A DNA stretch of 64,000 nucleotides from Roseomonas indoligenes. GTDB taxonomy: Bacteria > Pseudomonadota > Alphaproteobacteria > Acetobacterales > Acetobacteraceae. The position numbers and the translations under genes were made by a program. The stretch lies in contig NZ_JAGIZA010000011.1 of assembly GCF_017813365.1 (NCBI RefSeq), positions 62,001 to 126,000 of the forward strand. The letters run 5' to 3'. Positions within the stretch are counted from its first letter, which is position 1. Every line of letters starts with the position of its first letter. The notes under the pieces were generated by a model, which was not told the DNA's origin, did not search any database, and was given only the letters and a program-made list of their open reading frames with translations. Shown here piece by piece: positions 15,802 through 23,938 of this stretch.

Positions 15802-17270
15802 GCTTGGGTTCCGACCAGGGGGCGCAACTCGAAATGCCGGACCTTGCCGAGGGCGGTCCGGGGCAGGGCATCGGTGAAGATGACGTCCCGCGGCACCTTG
15901 AAGCGGGCGAGGCGGGCGGCGACGTGGGCGCGCACCCCTTCGGCATCCGCAATGCAGCCGGCGCGGAGGACGAGGAAGGCCACCGGCACCTCCTGCCATT
16001 TCGGGTCGGGGGCGCCGAGGACGGCGGCTTCCGCGACGTCCGGGTGCTCCAGCAGGACGCGCTCCAACTCGGCGGGGTAGATGTTTTCCCCGCCGGAGAT
16101 GATCATGTTCTTCTTGCGGTCGTGCACGGTGAAGTAGCCGTCCGCGTCGCGCGTGGCGATGTCGCCGGTGTGGTACCAGCCGTCGATCGTGCAGGCCGCC
16201 GTTGCGACCTCGTCGCGCCAGTAGCCGGAGAAAAGATTGCGGCCGCGCAGCAGCACCTCGCCGGGGGTGCCGTGGGGAAGTTCGCGGCCGGTGTCGTCGG
16301 CCACCTTCGCCTCGCAGAGCAGGCCGGGGAGGCCGGTGGAGGTGCCGCGGGAGAGATCGCCGCCGAGGCGCGTGTAGACGGCGATGGGGCAGCTTTCCGT
16401 AGCGCCGTAGACCTGCAGCAGCGGCACGCGGCGGGCGGTGACGGCATCTATCAACGCCTGGTGGACGGGCTCCGAGCCGGTGGAGATGGCGCGGAGGGAG
16501 GAGAGGTCGGCATCGGCCCAGCCCGGCGCGGCCAGCAGGGCGCGGATCACGGCGGGGACGGTGAGGAAGAGAGTGGGGCGATCTCGCGCAATGGCTTCCA
16601 GCGCGGTATCGGGCGCGAAGCGCGGGTGGATGGTGACAGTGGCGCCGGCCTGCAGCGCGGGCGTGGTCTGGATGTTCAGCCCGCCGACATGGAAGAAGGG
16701 CAGGGCGGAGAGGATTTGGTCCTCCGATGTCATGCCGTGCAGGTGGTGGCTCATCACCGCGTTGTGGAACAGCGCTTCCTGCCGCAGCAGCGCGCCCTTC
16801 GGGCGGCCGGTGGTGCCGGAGGTGTAGACGAGCAACAGGGGGTCTTCGAGCGTGCCGGGGCCTTCCGCGTCGGCGCTGCCCTTGGGAATGTCTAGCAGCA
16901 GGGCAGGGACATCCGGCGCGGCCTCGGTAAGCGTCGCAGCGAAGGCGGGCTCCACGAAGCAGAGGCGCGCTTCGGCGTGTTCCAGGATGTAGCGCAGTTC
17001 CGGCGCAGCGAGGCGCCAGTTCAGCGGTAGGAGGATAGCGCCCAGCCGGGCGCAAGCATAGAGCAGGGCGAGATAGGCCGGGTGGTTCGTGGCCAGCACT
17101 GCTACCCGGTCGCCGGGCAGCACGCCGTGATCCACGCGCAGCGTGTGGGCGGCGCGGGCGATCATGGCGGAGAACTCGGCGTAGGAGATCGCCGCCCCCT
17201 CGAAGCGCAGGGCGGTCTTAGCGGGGGCGAAGGCTGCGTTGCGGTCGATGAGGGTGGCGAGGTTCGTCAC
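15798..17270 (-). CDS. Acyl-CoA synthetase / AMP-dependent ligase
   Basis: A 490-residue adenylate-forming enzyme of class I. The ATP P-loop motif is 'LLVYTSGTTGRPKGALL', the hinge region is 'GWYHTGDIATRDADGYFTVH', and the C-terminal domain has 'SGGENIYPAELERVLLEHPD' and the catalytic lysine in 'LPRTALGKVRHF'. It activates a carboxylic acid to its CoA thioester; the chain length or ring type cannot be predicted. Its ATG lies 4 nt after the acyl-CoA dehydrogenase stop, and its own stop overlaps the opine-dehydrogenase-like start by 4 bp. Confidence 0.92.
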   Translation of the reverse strand: MTNLATLIDRNAAFAPAKTALRFEGAAISYAEFSAMIARAAHTLRVDHGVLPGDRVAVLATNHPAYLALLYACARLGAILLPLNWRLAAPELRYILEHAEARLCFVEPAFAATLTEAAPDVPALLLDIPKGSADAEGPGTLEDPLLLVYTSGTTGRPKGALLRQEALFHNAVMSHHLHGMTSEDQILSALPFFHVGGLNIQTTPALQAGATVTIHPRFAPDTALEAIARDRPTLFLTVPAVIRALLAAPGWADADLSSLRAISTGSEPVHQALIDAVTARRVPLLQVYGATESCPIAVYTRLGGDLSRGTSTGLPGLLCEAKVADDTGRELPHGTPGEVLLRGRNLFSGYWRDEVATAACTIDGWYHTGDIATRDADGYFTVHDRKKNMIISGGENIYPAELERVLLEHPDVAEAAVLGAPDPKWQEVPVAFLVLRAGCIADAEGVRAHVAARLARFKVPRDVIFTDALPRTALGKVRHFELRPLVGTQA

Positions 17271-17274
17271 GCCT

Positions 17275-18543
17275 CTATTCGTCCTTCTCGCCCGGCTTGT
17301 AGAGGGTTTCGCGGCCGAGCCGGTCGATGCAGATCTCGGCGGTCCAGGGCAGCATGAGGGAGCCGCAGCGGCTGTCGCGGTAGATGCGCTCCAACGGCAG
17401 GGACTTCAGCATGGCCTGCCCGCCGCAGGTGCGGATCGCCTTGGTGGCGATGGCGTTGGCGTTCTCCATCACCGTGTGCTGCGCGGCATAGGCGCGCATC
17501 ACCTGGTCCCGGGTGGGATCGGGGCGCGCTTCCCGCACGGCCTGGAACCACAGGGCCTTGGTCTGCTCCAGCATCACGCGCATCTCGGCGACGGCGATCT
17601 GCTTCGTGGGGAACATGCGGCGCTTCACGGGCGGCGTTCCCGGCACTTCGCCGCGCAGGTAGGAGACGGCGAAGTCGTAGGCGGCCTGGGCGAGGCCCAT
17701 ATAGGTGGGCGTCAGCGTCATGAACATGTGCGGCCAGCGGCCGGCGGCCTGGAAGTAGACGCCGCGCGGCATCAGCATGGAGTCCTCGGGGACGAAAACA
17801 TCCTTCAGCAGCAGCGTGCGGGAGACGGTGCCGCGCATGCCCAGGGGATCCCAATCCCCGACGACGGAGACGCCGGGCGCGTTGGCGGGCACGGCCAGGT
17901 AAAGGGTGTTGCGGCGGCTGCCCCGCTCCTCGCCCTGCTTCTCCGTGCAGAGGATGCCGTAGTAGTCGGCGGCGCCGGAAAGGCTGGCGAAGATCTTCTT
18001 GCCGTTGACGATGTAGCCGCCCTCCACCGGCTGCGCTTCTGTGCCGAAGGCGACGGCTCCGGCGGCGGCCGCGCCGCCCTCGGAGAAGGGCTGGGAGTAG
18101 ACGGCGCCCGTCTCGATGATGCGGCGGTAATGGGTGGAGCGGCGCGCGCGATGGGCGGCACGGTCCGCCTCGCTCATCTCTAGGTCCTCGCTCAGCAACC
18201 CGGACCAGAGGGTGGAGCAGACATGCATGTTCCAGGAGAGGGCAGTGGCGCCGCAGTAGCGGCCCAACTCTGCAGCAGTGAGGCAGTAGGTAGCGAAATC
18301 CGCGCCCTCTCCGCCATCCTCGCGCGGGACGCAGATGCCGAGCAGGCCTTCCCCGTGCATGTCGCGGAAATTGTCGAGCGGGAAGCGCGCCTCGCGGTCC
18401 CAGATCGGGGCGCGCGGCGCCAGCACGGCCTTGCCGAAGCGGCGGGCGCGGGCCGTCAGCTCGGCCTGCTGCGGCGTGAGGTTGAAGGCCTCCGGCGCGA
18501 AGATCGGCTCGTCCTGCGCGGTGTCGGCGGCGAGGGTGTACAT
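17275..18543 (-). CDS. Acyl-CoA dehydrogenase family protein
   Basis: A 422-residue FAD flavoprotein with the usual three parts: N-terminal helices, a central beta domain ('SQPFSEGGAAAAGAVAFGTE', 'GGYIVNGKKIFASLSGAADY') and C-terminal helices ('IRTCGGQAMLKSLPLERIYR'). The family introduces a double bond between C2 and C3 of acyl-CoA; some members act as oxygenases on aromatic or heterocyclic compounds. The ATG at 18543 shares one base with the hydrolase stop (TGATG); a GTG one codon upstream is possible. It sits between the NicD-like hydrolase and the CoA ligase. Confidence 0.9.
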   Translation of the reverse strand: MYTLAADTAQDEPIFAPEAFNLTPQQAELTARARRFGKAVLAPRAPIWDREARFPLDNFRDMHGEGLLGICVPREDGGEGADFATYCLTAAELGRYCGATALSWNMHVCSTLWSGLLSEDLEMSEADRAAHRARRSTHYRRIIETGAVYSQPFSEGGAAAAGAVAFGTEAQPVEGGYIVNGKKIFASLSGAADYYGILCTEKQGEERGSRRNTLYLAVPANAPGVSVVGDWDPLGMRGTVSRTLLLKDVFVPEDSMLMPRGVYFQAAGRWPHMFMTLTPTYMGLAQAAYDFAVSYLRGEVPGTPPVKRRMFPTKQIAVAEMRVMLEQTKALWFQAVREARPDPTRDQVMRAYAAQHTVMENANAIATKAIRTCGGQAMLKSLPLERIYRDSRCGSLMLPWTAEICIDRLGRETLYKPGEKDE

Positions 18544-19298
18544 CACGCGCTCCCCTTCAGGTGGCGGTCCAGGAATTCGAGGATGATGGCGTCGAATTCC
18601 TCCGGCGCCTCGATATTCGGCAGGTGGCCGATGCCGGCCATGCAGCGGTACTCAGCGCCCGGGATCTTCCCGGCCATGCGCTCCATGACCGGGGCGGGGG
18701 CGTTGGTGTCCGCTTCCCCGGCCAGGCACAGGGTTGGCACGCGAATGGTGCCGAGCGAGGCGCGCTCGTCGAAGGTGACGAGGCAGCGCACGGCGGCGCG
18801 GAAGGTCTGGGCCGGGGTCTCGCCAAGAACGGCGATGGCGTGGTCGCGCCAGGGCGTCTCGGCGCCGCGCGGACCGACTAGGGCGGCGAAGGTCTCGGGC
18901 GCCATGTCGGCCATGCTGCGGCCCTCGTCCAGCGGCTTCATGCGGGCGGCGACGAACCGCTGCTGAAACTCCCCGGAGGGATTTCCAAAAGCCGGGCTGG
19001 TCGCGCCGAGGACCGCGGCGGCATAGGCATCGGGGCGGCGGCGCAGCAGGGTTTGCACGACCATGCCGCCCATGGAGTGGCCGAGCAGGACGGGGCGGTC
19101 CAGGCCGCGTTCCGCGATCGCGGCTTCCACATCCGCCGCGAGCCCTTCGAAATCCATCGCTTCAACGGGCGGGCGATCCCCGTAGCCCGGGAAGTCGAGC
19201 GGCACCGGATCCAGCCCACGGGCGGCGAAGGCGGCGCGCTGCGGCTCGAAGAGCCTCGCGCCGGCGCCGATCCCGTGGAGCATCACGATCGCTGTCAT
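18543..19298 (-). CDS. Alpha/beta hydrolase, NicD-like
   Basis: A 251-residue alpha/beta hydrolase. The nucleophile S75 lies in 'LLGHSMGGMVVQ', the oxyanion region in 'MLHGIGAGARLFEPQ' and the catalytic histidine in 'MAGIGHLPNIEAPEEF'. In nicotinate degradation, the hydrolase NicD deformylates N-formylmaleamate, the product of NicX. This gene lies directly downstream of a NicX-like gene with a MarR regulator next door, so a NicD-like role is plausible, but the fold alone does not prove it. A candidate operator lies 10 nt upstream of the start, between this gene and the nicX-like gene. Confidence 0.8.
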   Translation of the reverse strand: MTAIVMLHGIGAGARLFEPQRAAFAARGLDPVPLDFPGYGDRPPVEAMDFEGLAADVEAAIAERGLDRPVLLGHSMGGMVVQTLLRRRPDAYAAAVLGATSPAFGNPSGEFQQRFVAARMKPLDEGRSMADMAPETFAALVGPRGAETPWRDHAIAVLGETPAQTFRAAVRCLVTFDERASLGTIRVPTLCLAGEADTNAPAPVMERMAGKIPGAEYRCMAGIGHLPNIEAPEEFDAIILEFLDRHLKGSA

Positions 19299-19307
19299 GG
19301 GAGGATC

Positions 19308-19321
19308 ATATGAAAAGGAAT
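19308..19321 (+). promoter_or_regulatory. Candidate MarR operator, site 1
   Basis: ATATGAAAAGGAAT, matching 13 of 14 bases of the site at 20450-20463. It lies in the short gap between the hydrolase start (19298) and the nicX-like stop (19342), an AT-rich island in very GC-rich DNA. It suggests a second, internal promoter under the same regulator. Confidence 0.5.
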
Positions 19322-19341
19322 ATTTCTGTCCAGCACGGATT

Positions 19342-20418
19342 TCAGCCGAAGACCTCCTGCACCACGCCCTTCACCACCACAGGGGTGCCGTCCAGCAGGA
19401 TGTCCGTTCCCATCACGGGAATGTCGAAGTGGCCGGGGGTGTAGCGGCCCGCGAACTCGTTGGCGCCGGTGGAGAAGAGGAAGTTGCCGGAGACGGCGCG
19501 CAGCTCCGTGCCGTTCGTGTCGCGCCCGTCATACATGGACAGCGCCTCGTAGCGGGCGGCCGGGTTCATGCCGAAGCCGACATGGGAGACGGCATAGGCC
19601 TCCCGGTCGCCCCAGGCGGCGAAGGACTGGCGCATCATCTCCGCGTCCGGGCCACTGCCGTCGATGGCGGTGACGTAATCCGCCTCGATCGTCAGGCGGA
19701 TGGGGGCTGCGAGGTAGCGCTTGAAGGTCAGGTTGATGTCGCCAGTATCCAGCACCAGCACCCCGTTCACCGTGCCGGCGGCGGGGAAGCTGACGACGAT
19801 GCCGCCGGGCCAGTGGGCCAGGGTGCCCGGCCGGTCCGTCCAGCCCCAGACGCCGACGGTGGAGGCGCCGGCCATGTCGATCTCCAGCGCCGTGCCGGCG
19901 GCGGAGCGCACGCTCATCCGCTTCGCGCCGCGCAGAGCCTTGGTGGCGGCCTTCACGCGCGCCATCAGCGCGTCGTCCGGGCGCATCCGCTCCAGCGCTT
20001 CCGGGTGCTCGTTGGAGATGGAGAGGATGCGGGAGCCGGCCTTGAGGATGGCCGCCGTCTCCCGCGCGTGCATCAGGCCCTGCACGGTCAGATCCACCAC
20101 CAGGGTGCTGGCGGAGAGGGCGTCGATCACGGGTTCCAGGCCGCCGATCGCCTCGCTGGCGCCGGTGGAGCGGATAGGGACGGGGTAGGGATTGCGGGCG
20201 GTGGGCAGCACCAGGTGGAAGGGGCGGGCCCCCAGGCGCAGCAGGGCGAGTTCGGCCAGCTGCACGTTCAGGGCGCGGGACTGGGTCTCGGAGAGGATCG
20301 CCACCACCTCGCCCGGCTTCACCGCGCATTTCGCCAGGATCTCGGCGAAGGATTCGATCCACTTGTGCTCGATGCGGTCCGCAAACATCCTGGGCCGGCC
20401 CTCTGTGTCCGCCGGCAT
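19342..20418 (-). CDS. NicX-like 2,5-dihydroxypyridine 5,6-dioxygenase family protein
   Basis: A 358-residue protein of the NicX / M29-peptidase-like family. The three metal ligands of NicX are conserved: H279 in 'AVSHVGFGMNP', and H330 and D332 in 'GHFDIPVMGTDILLD'. The stretches 'GNFLFSTGAN' and 'LVLDTGDINLTFKRY' also match the family as I recall it. NicX uses iron and oxygen to open 2,5-dihydroxypyridine to N-formylmaleamate. This is the first gene of the minus-strand cluster and divergent from a MarR regulator. An ATG at 20388 is an alternative start that would free the operator region. The true substrate could be another hydroxylated N-heterocycle. Confidence 0.78.
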   Translation of the reverse strand: MPADTEGRPRMFADRIEHKWIESFAEILAKCAVKPGEVVAILSETQSRALNVQLAELALLRLGARPFHLVLPTARNPYPVPIRSTGASEAIGGLEPVIDALSASTLVVDLTVQGLMHARETAAILKAGSRILSISNEHPEALERMRPDDALMARVKAATKALRGAKRMSVRSAAGTALEIDMAGASTVGVWGWTDRPGTLAHWPGGIVVSFPAAGTVNGVLVLDTGDINLTFKRYLAAPIRLTIEADYVTAIDGSGPDAEMMRQSFAAWGDREAYAVSHVGFGMNPAARYEALSMYDGRDTNGTELRAVSGNFLFSTGANEFAGRYTPGHFDIPVMGTDILLDGTPVVVKGVVQEVFG

Positions 20419-20449
20419 TCCCGCGCAGAATGGCCGGGCCGGTCAAGAT

Positions 20450-20463
20450 ATATGAAAAGGGAT
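20450..20463 (+). promoter_or_regulatory. Candidate MarR operator, site 2
   Basis: ATATGAAAAGGGAT between the divergent nicX-like and marR genes, a near copy of site 1 at 19308. If marR starts at GTG 20475, as preferred here, the site is non-coding and could control both divergent genes. Its AAAGGGA may also serve as the marR ribosome-binding site. Confidence 0.55.
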
Positions 20464-20474
20464 GGAACGCCCCC

Positions 20475-20891
20475 GTGGCCTTCACCGAGAGCTACCTGCC
20501 CTATCTGCTGGCCCGGGCCAGCCACGACATCTCCTCCAGCTTCCACGCTTCCCTGAAGGGTTGGGACCTTTCCGTGCCGGAGTGGCGCGTGCTGGCCTGC
20601 CTGTCCGACGTGGACGGGCTGGGGGTGGGGCAGCTGGCGGCGATGGCGCTGATGAAGCAGCCCAGCATGACGAAGGTGCTGGATCGGATGGAGGAGGACG
20701 GGCTGGTGCGCCGTCGCTCCACCCGGGAGGACCGGCGGCGCGTGCTGATCCACCTGACGCCCAGGGGCCGGGCCCGGGTGAAGCCGGTGCTGGAGGCGGC
20801 GCGGGCGCATCAGGACGCGCGGCTGGCCCCGCTGGGCGAGGAGGAGCGGGCATTGATCTTGCGTGCGCTGCACCTGCTGATCGGGGAGTAG
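20475..20891 (+). CDS. MarR-family transcriptional regulator
   Basis: A 138-residue winged-helix regulator. Visible features: 'LSVPEWRVLACLSD' (helix 2), 'LGVGQLAAMALMKQPSMTKV' (recognition helix) and the wing 'RRRSTREDRRRVLIHLTPRG'. The GTG at 20475 is preferred because the upstream ATG at 20430 would make the operator-like repeat coding. In the Pseudomonas nicotinate cluster the regulator NicR is also of the MarR type, which supports the nic-like reading of the divergent genes. It ends 4 nt before eutB, so it is probably co-transcribed with eutBC too. Confidence 0.88.
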   Translation: MAFTESYLPYLLARASHDISSSFHASLKGWDLSVPEWRVLACLSDVDGLGVGQLAAMALMKQPSMTKVLDRMEEDGLVRRRSTREDRRRVLIHLTPRGRARVKPVLEAARAHQDARLAPLGEEERALILRALHLLIGE

Positions 20892-20895
20892 CGGG

Positions 20896-22287
20896 ATGGG
20901 GTGCTGGGGCGCCACGGCGGGCGGGGAGCGGCACGTCTTCGACGGGCTGGCGTATCTGCTCGCCGCGGCCTCGCCCCGACGCTCAGGGGATGAGCTGGCG
21001 GGGCTGGCGGCTGCCTCGGACGCGGCGCGCGTGGCGGCGCGCTATGCCCTGGCCGACCTGCCGCTGCGGATCTTCCTGGACGAGGCGGTGGTGCCCTACG
21101 AGGCGGATGAGGTGACGCGCCTCATCCTCGATACGCACGATCCGGCGGCCTTCGCGCCCGTCTCGCACCTTACCGTCGGCGGGCTGCGGGACTGGCTTCT
21201 CTCGCACGAGGCAGATGGGGCGGCTCTGGCCGCGCTCTCGCCTGGGCTGACGCCGGAGATGGTGGCCGCCGTGTCAAAGCTGATGCGGAACCAGGACCTG
21301 ATTGCGGTGGCGCGCAAGCGGCGGGTCGTCACTGCCTTCCGCTCCACCCTGGGGCTGGAGGGGCGGCTGGCGACGCGGCTGCAGCCGAACCATCCCACCG
21401 ATGATCCGCGCGGCATCGCCGCCTCCACGCTGGACGGGCTGCTGAACGGCTCGGGCGATGCGGTGATCGGGGTGAACCCGGCCACCGACAGCGTGCCGAA
21501 CGCCATGGCGCTGCTGCACATGCTGGACGAGCTGCGCGAGCGCTACGCCATCCCCACCCAGACCTGCGTGTTGACCCATGTGACGAACGCCATCGAGATC
21601 ATGCGGCGCGGGGCGCCGGTGGACCTTGTCTTCCAGTCGGTCGCGGGGACGGAGGGGGCGAATCGCGGCTTCGGGGTGGACCTCGCCATCCTGCGGGAAG
21701 CGCGGGAAGCGGCGCTGGCGCTGGGACGTGGCGGGCCTTCCGGCGAGGTGATGTATTTTGAGACGGGGCAGGGCAGCGCCCTTTCCGCCGAGGCGCATCA
21801 CGGCGTGGACCAGCAGACGCTGGAAGCGCGCGCCTATGGCGTGTGCCGTACCTTCAAGCCGCTGCTGGTGAACACGGTCGTGGGCTTCATCGGGCCGGAA
21901 TACCTGTACGACGGAAAGCAGATCATCCGGGCGGGGCTGGAGGACCATTTCTGCGGCAAGCTCCTCGGCCTGCCGATGGGGGTGGACGTTTGCTACACGA
22001 ACCACGCCGAGGGGGATGGCGACGACATGGACGGGCTGATGACGCTGCTCGGCGTCGCGGGCGTGCACTTCCTGATCTGCGTGCCGGGCGCGGACGACAT
22101 CATGCTGAACTACCAGAGCCTGTCCTTTCACGACGTGCTGGCGCTGCGCTCCATGCTCGGCCTGCGCCCTGCGCCTGAGTTCGAGGCCTGGCTGGAACGC
22201 ATGGGCATCGCGGAACCGGGCGGGGCGATCCGCCCGCCGCCGCTCGCGCAATCGTCGCTGCTACAACTGGCGCGCGACCATGGCTGA
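20896..22287 (+). CDS. eutB: Ethanolamine ammonia-lyase large subunit
   Basis: A 463-residue EutB, the catalytic TIM-barrel subunit that converts ethanolamine to acetaldehyde and ammonia using adenosylcobalamin. Recognisable segments are 'RRSGDELAGLAAASDAARVA', 'GRLATRLQPNHPTDDP', 'GVNPATDSVPNAMALLHM', 'YFETGQGSALSAEAHHGVDQ' and 'LLGLPMGVDVCYTNHAEGDG'. It is 4 nt after marR and overlaps eutC by 8 bp. No microcompartment shell genes, EutA reactivase or acetaldehyde dehydrogenase are nearby, so this is the simple cytosolic form found in many aerobic Proteobacteria. Confidence 0.95.
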   Translation: MGCWGATAGGERHVFDGLAYLLAAASPRRSGDELAGLAAASDAARVAARYALADLPLRIFLDEAVVPYEADEVTRLILDTHDPAAFAPVSHLTVGGLRDWLLSHEADGAALAALSPGLTPEMVAAVSKLMRNQDLIAVARKRRVVTAFRSTLGLEGRLATRLQPNHPTDDPRGIAASTLDGLLNGSGDAVIGVNPATDSVPNAMALLHMLDELRERYAIPTQTCVLTHVTNAIEIMRRGAPVDLVFQSVAGTEGANRGFGVDLAILREAREAALALGRGGPSGEVMYFETGQGSALSAEAHHGVDQQTLEARAYGVCRTFKPLLVNTVVGFIGPEYLYDGKQIIRAGLEDHFCGKLLGLPMGVDVCYTNHAEGDGDDMDGLMTLLGVAGVHFLICVPGADDIMLNYQSLSFHDVLALRSMLGLRPAPEFEAWLERMGIAEPGGAIRPPPLAQSSLLQLARDHG

Positions 22288-23047
22288 GTTGCCCGCCCCC
22301 GATCCCCGTTCCGATCCATGGGCGCGGCTGCGGCAGGCCACGCGGGCGCGGATCGGGCTCGGCGGCTGCGGCGATGCGCTGCCGCTGCGCGAGGTTCTGG
22401 CCTTCCAGATGGCGCATGCCCTGGCGCGGGATGCGGTGCACGCGCCGCTGGACGTGGCGGCGCTGGAAGCGGTCTTGCATCCCTACGCGGCGCTGCGCGC
22501 ACGTAGCCGGGCGGCGGATCGCGGCACCTATCTGCGCCGCCCGGATCTGGGGCGCCGGCTGGAGGCGATGGATGCGGCGGAGGGACCCTTCGATGCCGCC
22601 TTCGTCCTGGCGGACGGGCTCTCGGCCACCGCCGTGCAGCGCCATGCCGCCGCGGTTTTCCATGCGGCGCTGCGGCGCCTGCCGGGCTGGCGGATCGCGC
22701 CGCCGGTGATCGCCACCGGGGCCCGCGTGGCGCTGGGAGACGAGATCGGGGCGCGGCTGGGCGCGCGGCTGGTGGCCGTGCTGATCGGGGAGCGGCCGGG
22801 GCTTTCCGTGCCCGACAGCCTCGGTGTCTACCTCACCTTCGATCCGCGCCCGGGGCGGCGGGATTCGGAGCGCAACTGCATCTCCAACATCCACACGGCC
22901 GGCGGACTGGCGCCGGAACTGGCGGCGGCGAAGCTGGCTTGGCTGATGCGGGAGGCGCTGTCGCGCAAGCTCACGGGGAACGGGCTGAAGGACGATGCCG
23001 ATCCGGCCGCGCTCGCCGCCCCGACCTTCGCGCTGCCGGACGGCTGA
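22280..23047 (+). CDS. eutC: Ethanolamine ammonia-lyase small subunit
   Basis: A 255-residue EutC, the subunit that completes the cobalamin-binding site and forms the EutB6C6 complex. Diagnostic stretches are 'RARIGLGGCGDALPLREVLA', 'FQMAHALARDAVHAPLD', 'YLRRPDLGRRL', 'ADGLSATAVQRHA' and, near the end, 'RDSERNCISNIH', 'GLAPELAAAKLAWL' and 'ALSRKLTGNGLKDD'. It overlaps eutB by 8 bp, giving the expected coupled 1:1 synthesis. An SDR oxidoreductase follows after 85 nt. Confidence 0.95.
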   Translation: MAELPAPDPRSDPWARLRQATRARIGLGGCGDALPLREVLAFQMAHALARDAVHAPLDVAALEAVLHPYAALRARSRAADRGTYLRRPDLGRRLEAMDAAEGPFDAAFVLADGLSATAVQRHAAAVFHAALRRLPGWRIAPPVIATGARVALGDEIGARLGARLVAVLIGERPGLSVPDSLGVYLTFDPRPGRRDSERNCISNIHTAGGLAPELAAAKLAWLMREALSRKLTGNGLKDDADPAALAAPTFALPDG

Positions 23048-23132
23048 GGCCCCTCACGCCGTGCCGTGAAGGGCTGCGGCGGGGCGCCGGCCGTGCCAAA
23101 GGGGCGGGGCAACCCCTGCCGGAGCCCGTTCC

Positions 23133-23822
23133 ATGTCCGATGCCGCCAACCCCCGCCACGCCGTCGTCACCGGCGTCTCCTCCGGCATCGGGGCCGCCAT
23201 CGCGGCGCGGCTGCTGCGGGAGGGGTGGCGGGTGACGGGGATCAGCCGCTCCGCCCCGGCGGTCACGGAGGCCGGCTTCGACCACCGCGCGGCGGACCTT
23301 TCGGACCCGGCGGGGCTGGAGGCGGCGCTGGACGGGCTGGCCCCGCGCGCCCTGGTCCATGCGGCGGGACTGCTGCGCACCAACCCGATCGGTTCGCTGA
23401 AGCCGGAGGATGGGCAGGCGATGTGGCGCCTGCATGTCGATGCCACGGAGCGCCTGGCGAACCGCCTGCTGCCCGCCATGCCCGATGGCGGGCGGATGGT
23501 GCTGATCGGCAGCCGCACCGCCACGGGCGCGCCGGGGCGCAGCCAGTACGCTGCCAGCAAGGCCGCCATGCTCGCCCTGGCCCGCTCCTGGGCAGCGGAA
23601 CTGGCACCGCGCGGCATCACCGTGAACGTGGTGGCCCCCGCGGCCACCGAGACGCCGATGCTGCGCGACCCCGCCCGCGCCGGGGTGCCGCCCCGCGTGC
23701 CGCCCATCGGCCGCTTCATCCGGCCGGAGGAGGTGGCGGCGCTGGTGGCCTTTCTCCTCTCAGAGGAAGCCGGAGCGATCACGGGGCAGGGCATCACGGT
23801 CTGCGGCGGCAGTTCGCTGTAA
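23133..23822 (+). CDS. Short-chain dehydrogenase/reductase (SDR)
   Basis: A 229-residue classical SDR: 'TGVSSGIGAAIAARLLREGW' for NAD(P) binding, catalytic Ser in 'LIGSRTATGAPGR', YxxxK in 'SQYAASKAAMLAL', and the C-terminal 'ITGQGITVCGGSSL'. It oxidises or reduces an alcohol or ketone; the substrate is not predictable. It follows eutC by 85 nt and precedes the IclR gene; it could reduce the aldehyde from ethanolamine or belong to the following catabolic cluster. Confidence 0.9.
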   Translation: MSDAANPRHAVVTGVSSGIGAAIAARLLREGWRVTGISRSAPAVTEAGFDHRAADLSDPAGLEAALDGLAPRALVHAAGLLRTNPIGSLKPEDGQAMWRLHVDATERLANRLLPAMPDGGRMVLIGSRTATGAPGRSQYAASKAAMLALARSWAAELAPRGITVNVVAPAATETPMLRDPARAGVPPRVPPIGRFIRPEEVAALVAFLLSEEAGAITGQGITVCGGSSL

Positions 23823-23895
23823 CGCGCGGCGTCCCCGCTTCTGCTTGACGGCGGGGCGAGGGAAGTGCTGAAACTCGCCCCAACGCTGCAACAAA

Positions 23896-23912
23896 TGTTC
23901 GCATTCCGATCA
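23896..23912 (+). promoter_or_regulatory. IclR-type inverted repeat upstream of the IclR gene
   Basis: TGTTCGCATTCCGATCA contains GTTCG and CGATC arms, one mismatch from a perfect 5-bp inverted repeat around CATTC. It lies 27 nt before the IclR start in an AT-richer patch, a fitting autoregulatory site (inference). Confidence 0.4.
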
Positions 23913-23938
23913 ACGGAGTGCCGGACGGGAGGGAAGGC

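Noticed and set aside
15802-17055. An N-terminal extension of the opine-dehydrogenase-like protein to 782 residues
   Set aside because: The extension overlaps the acyl-CoA ligase in another frame and is Arg/Pro-rich noise; the Rossmann start at 15801 is exact for the family.
20430-20474. An upstream ATG start for the MarR gene
   Set aside because: It would make the operator-like repeat at 20450 coding and adds residues outside the usual MarR N-terminus; GTG 20475 fits better, although the upstream start cannot be excluded.
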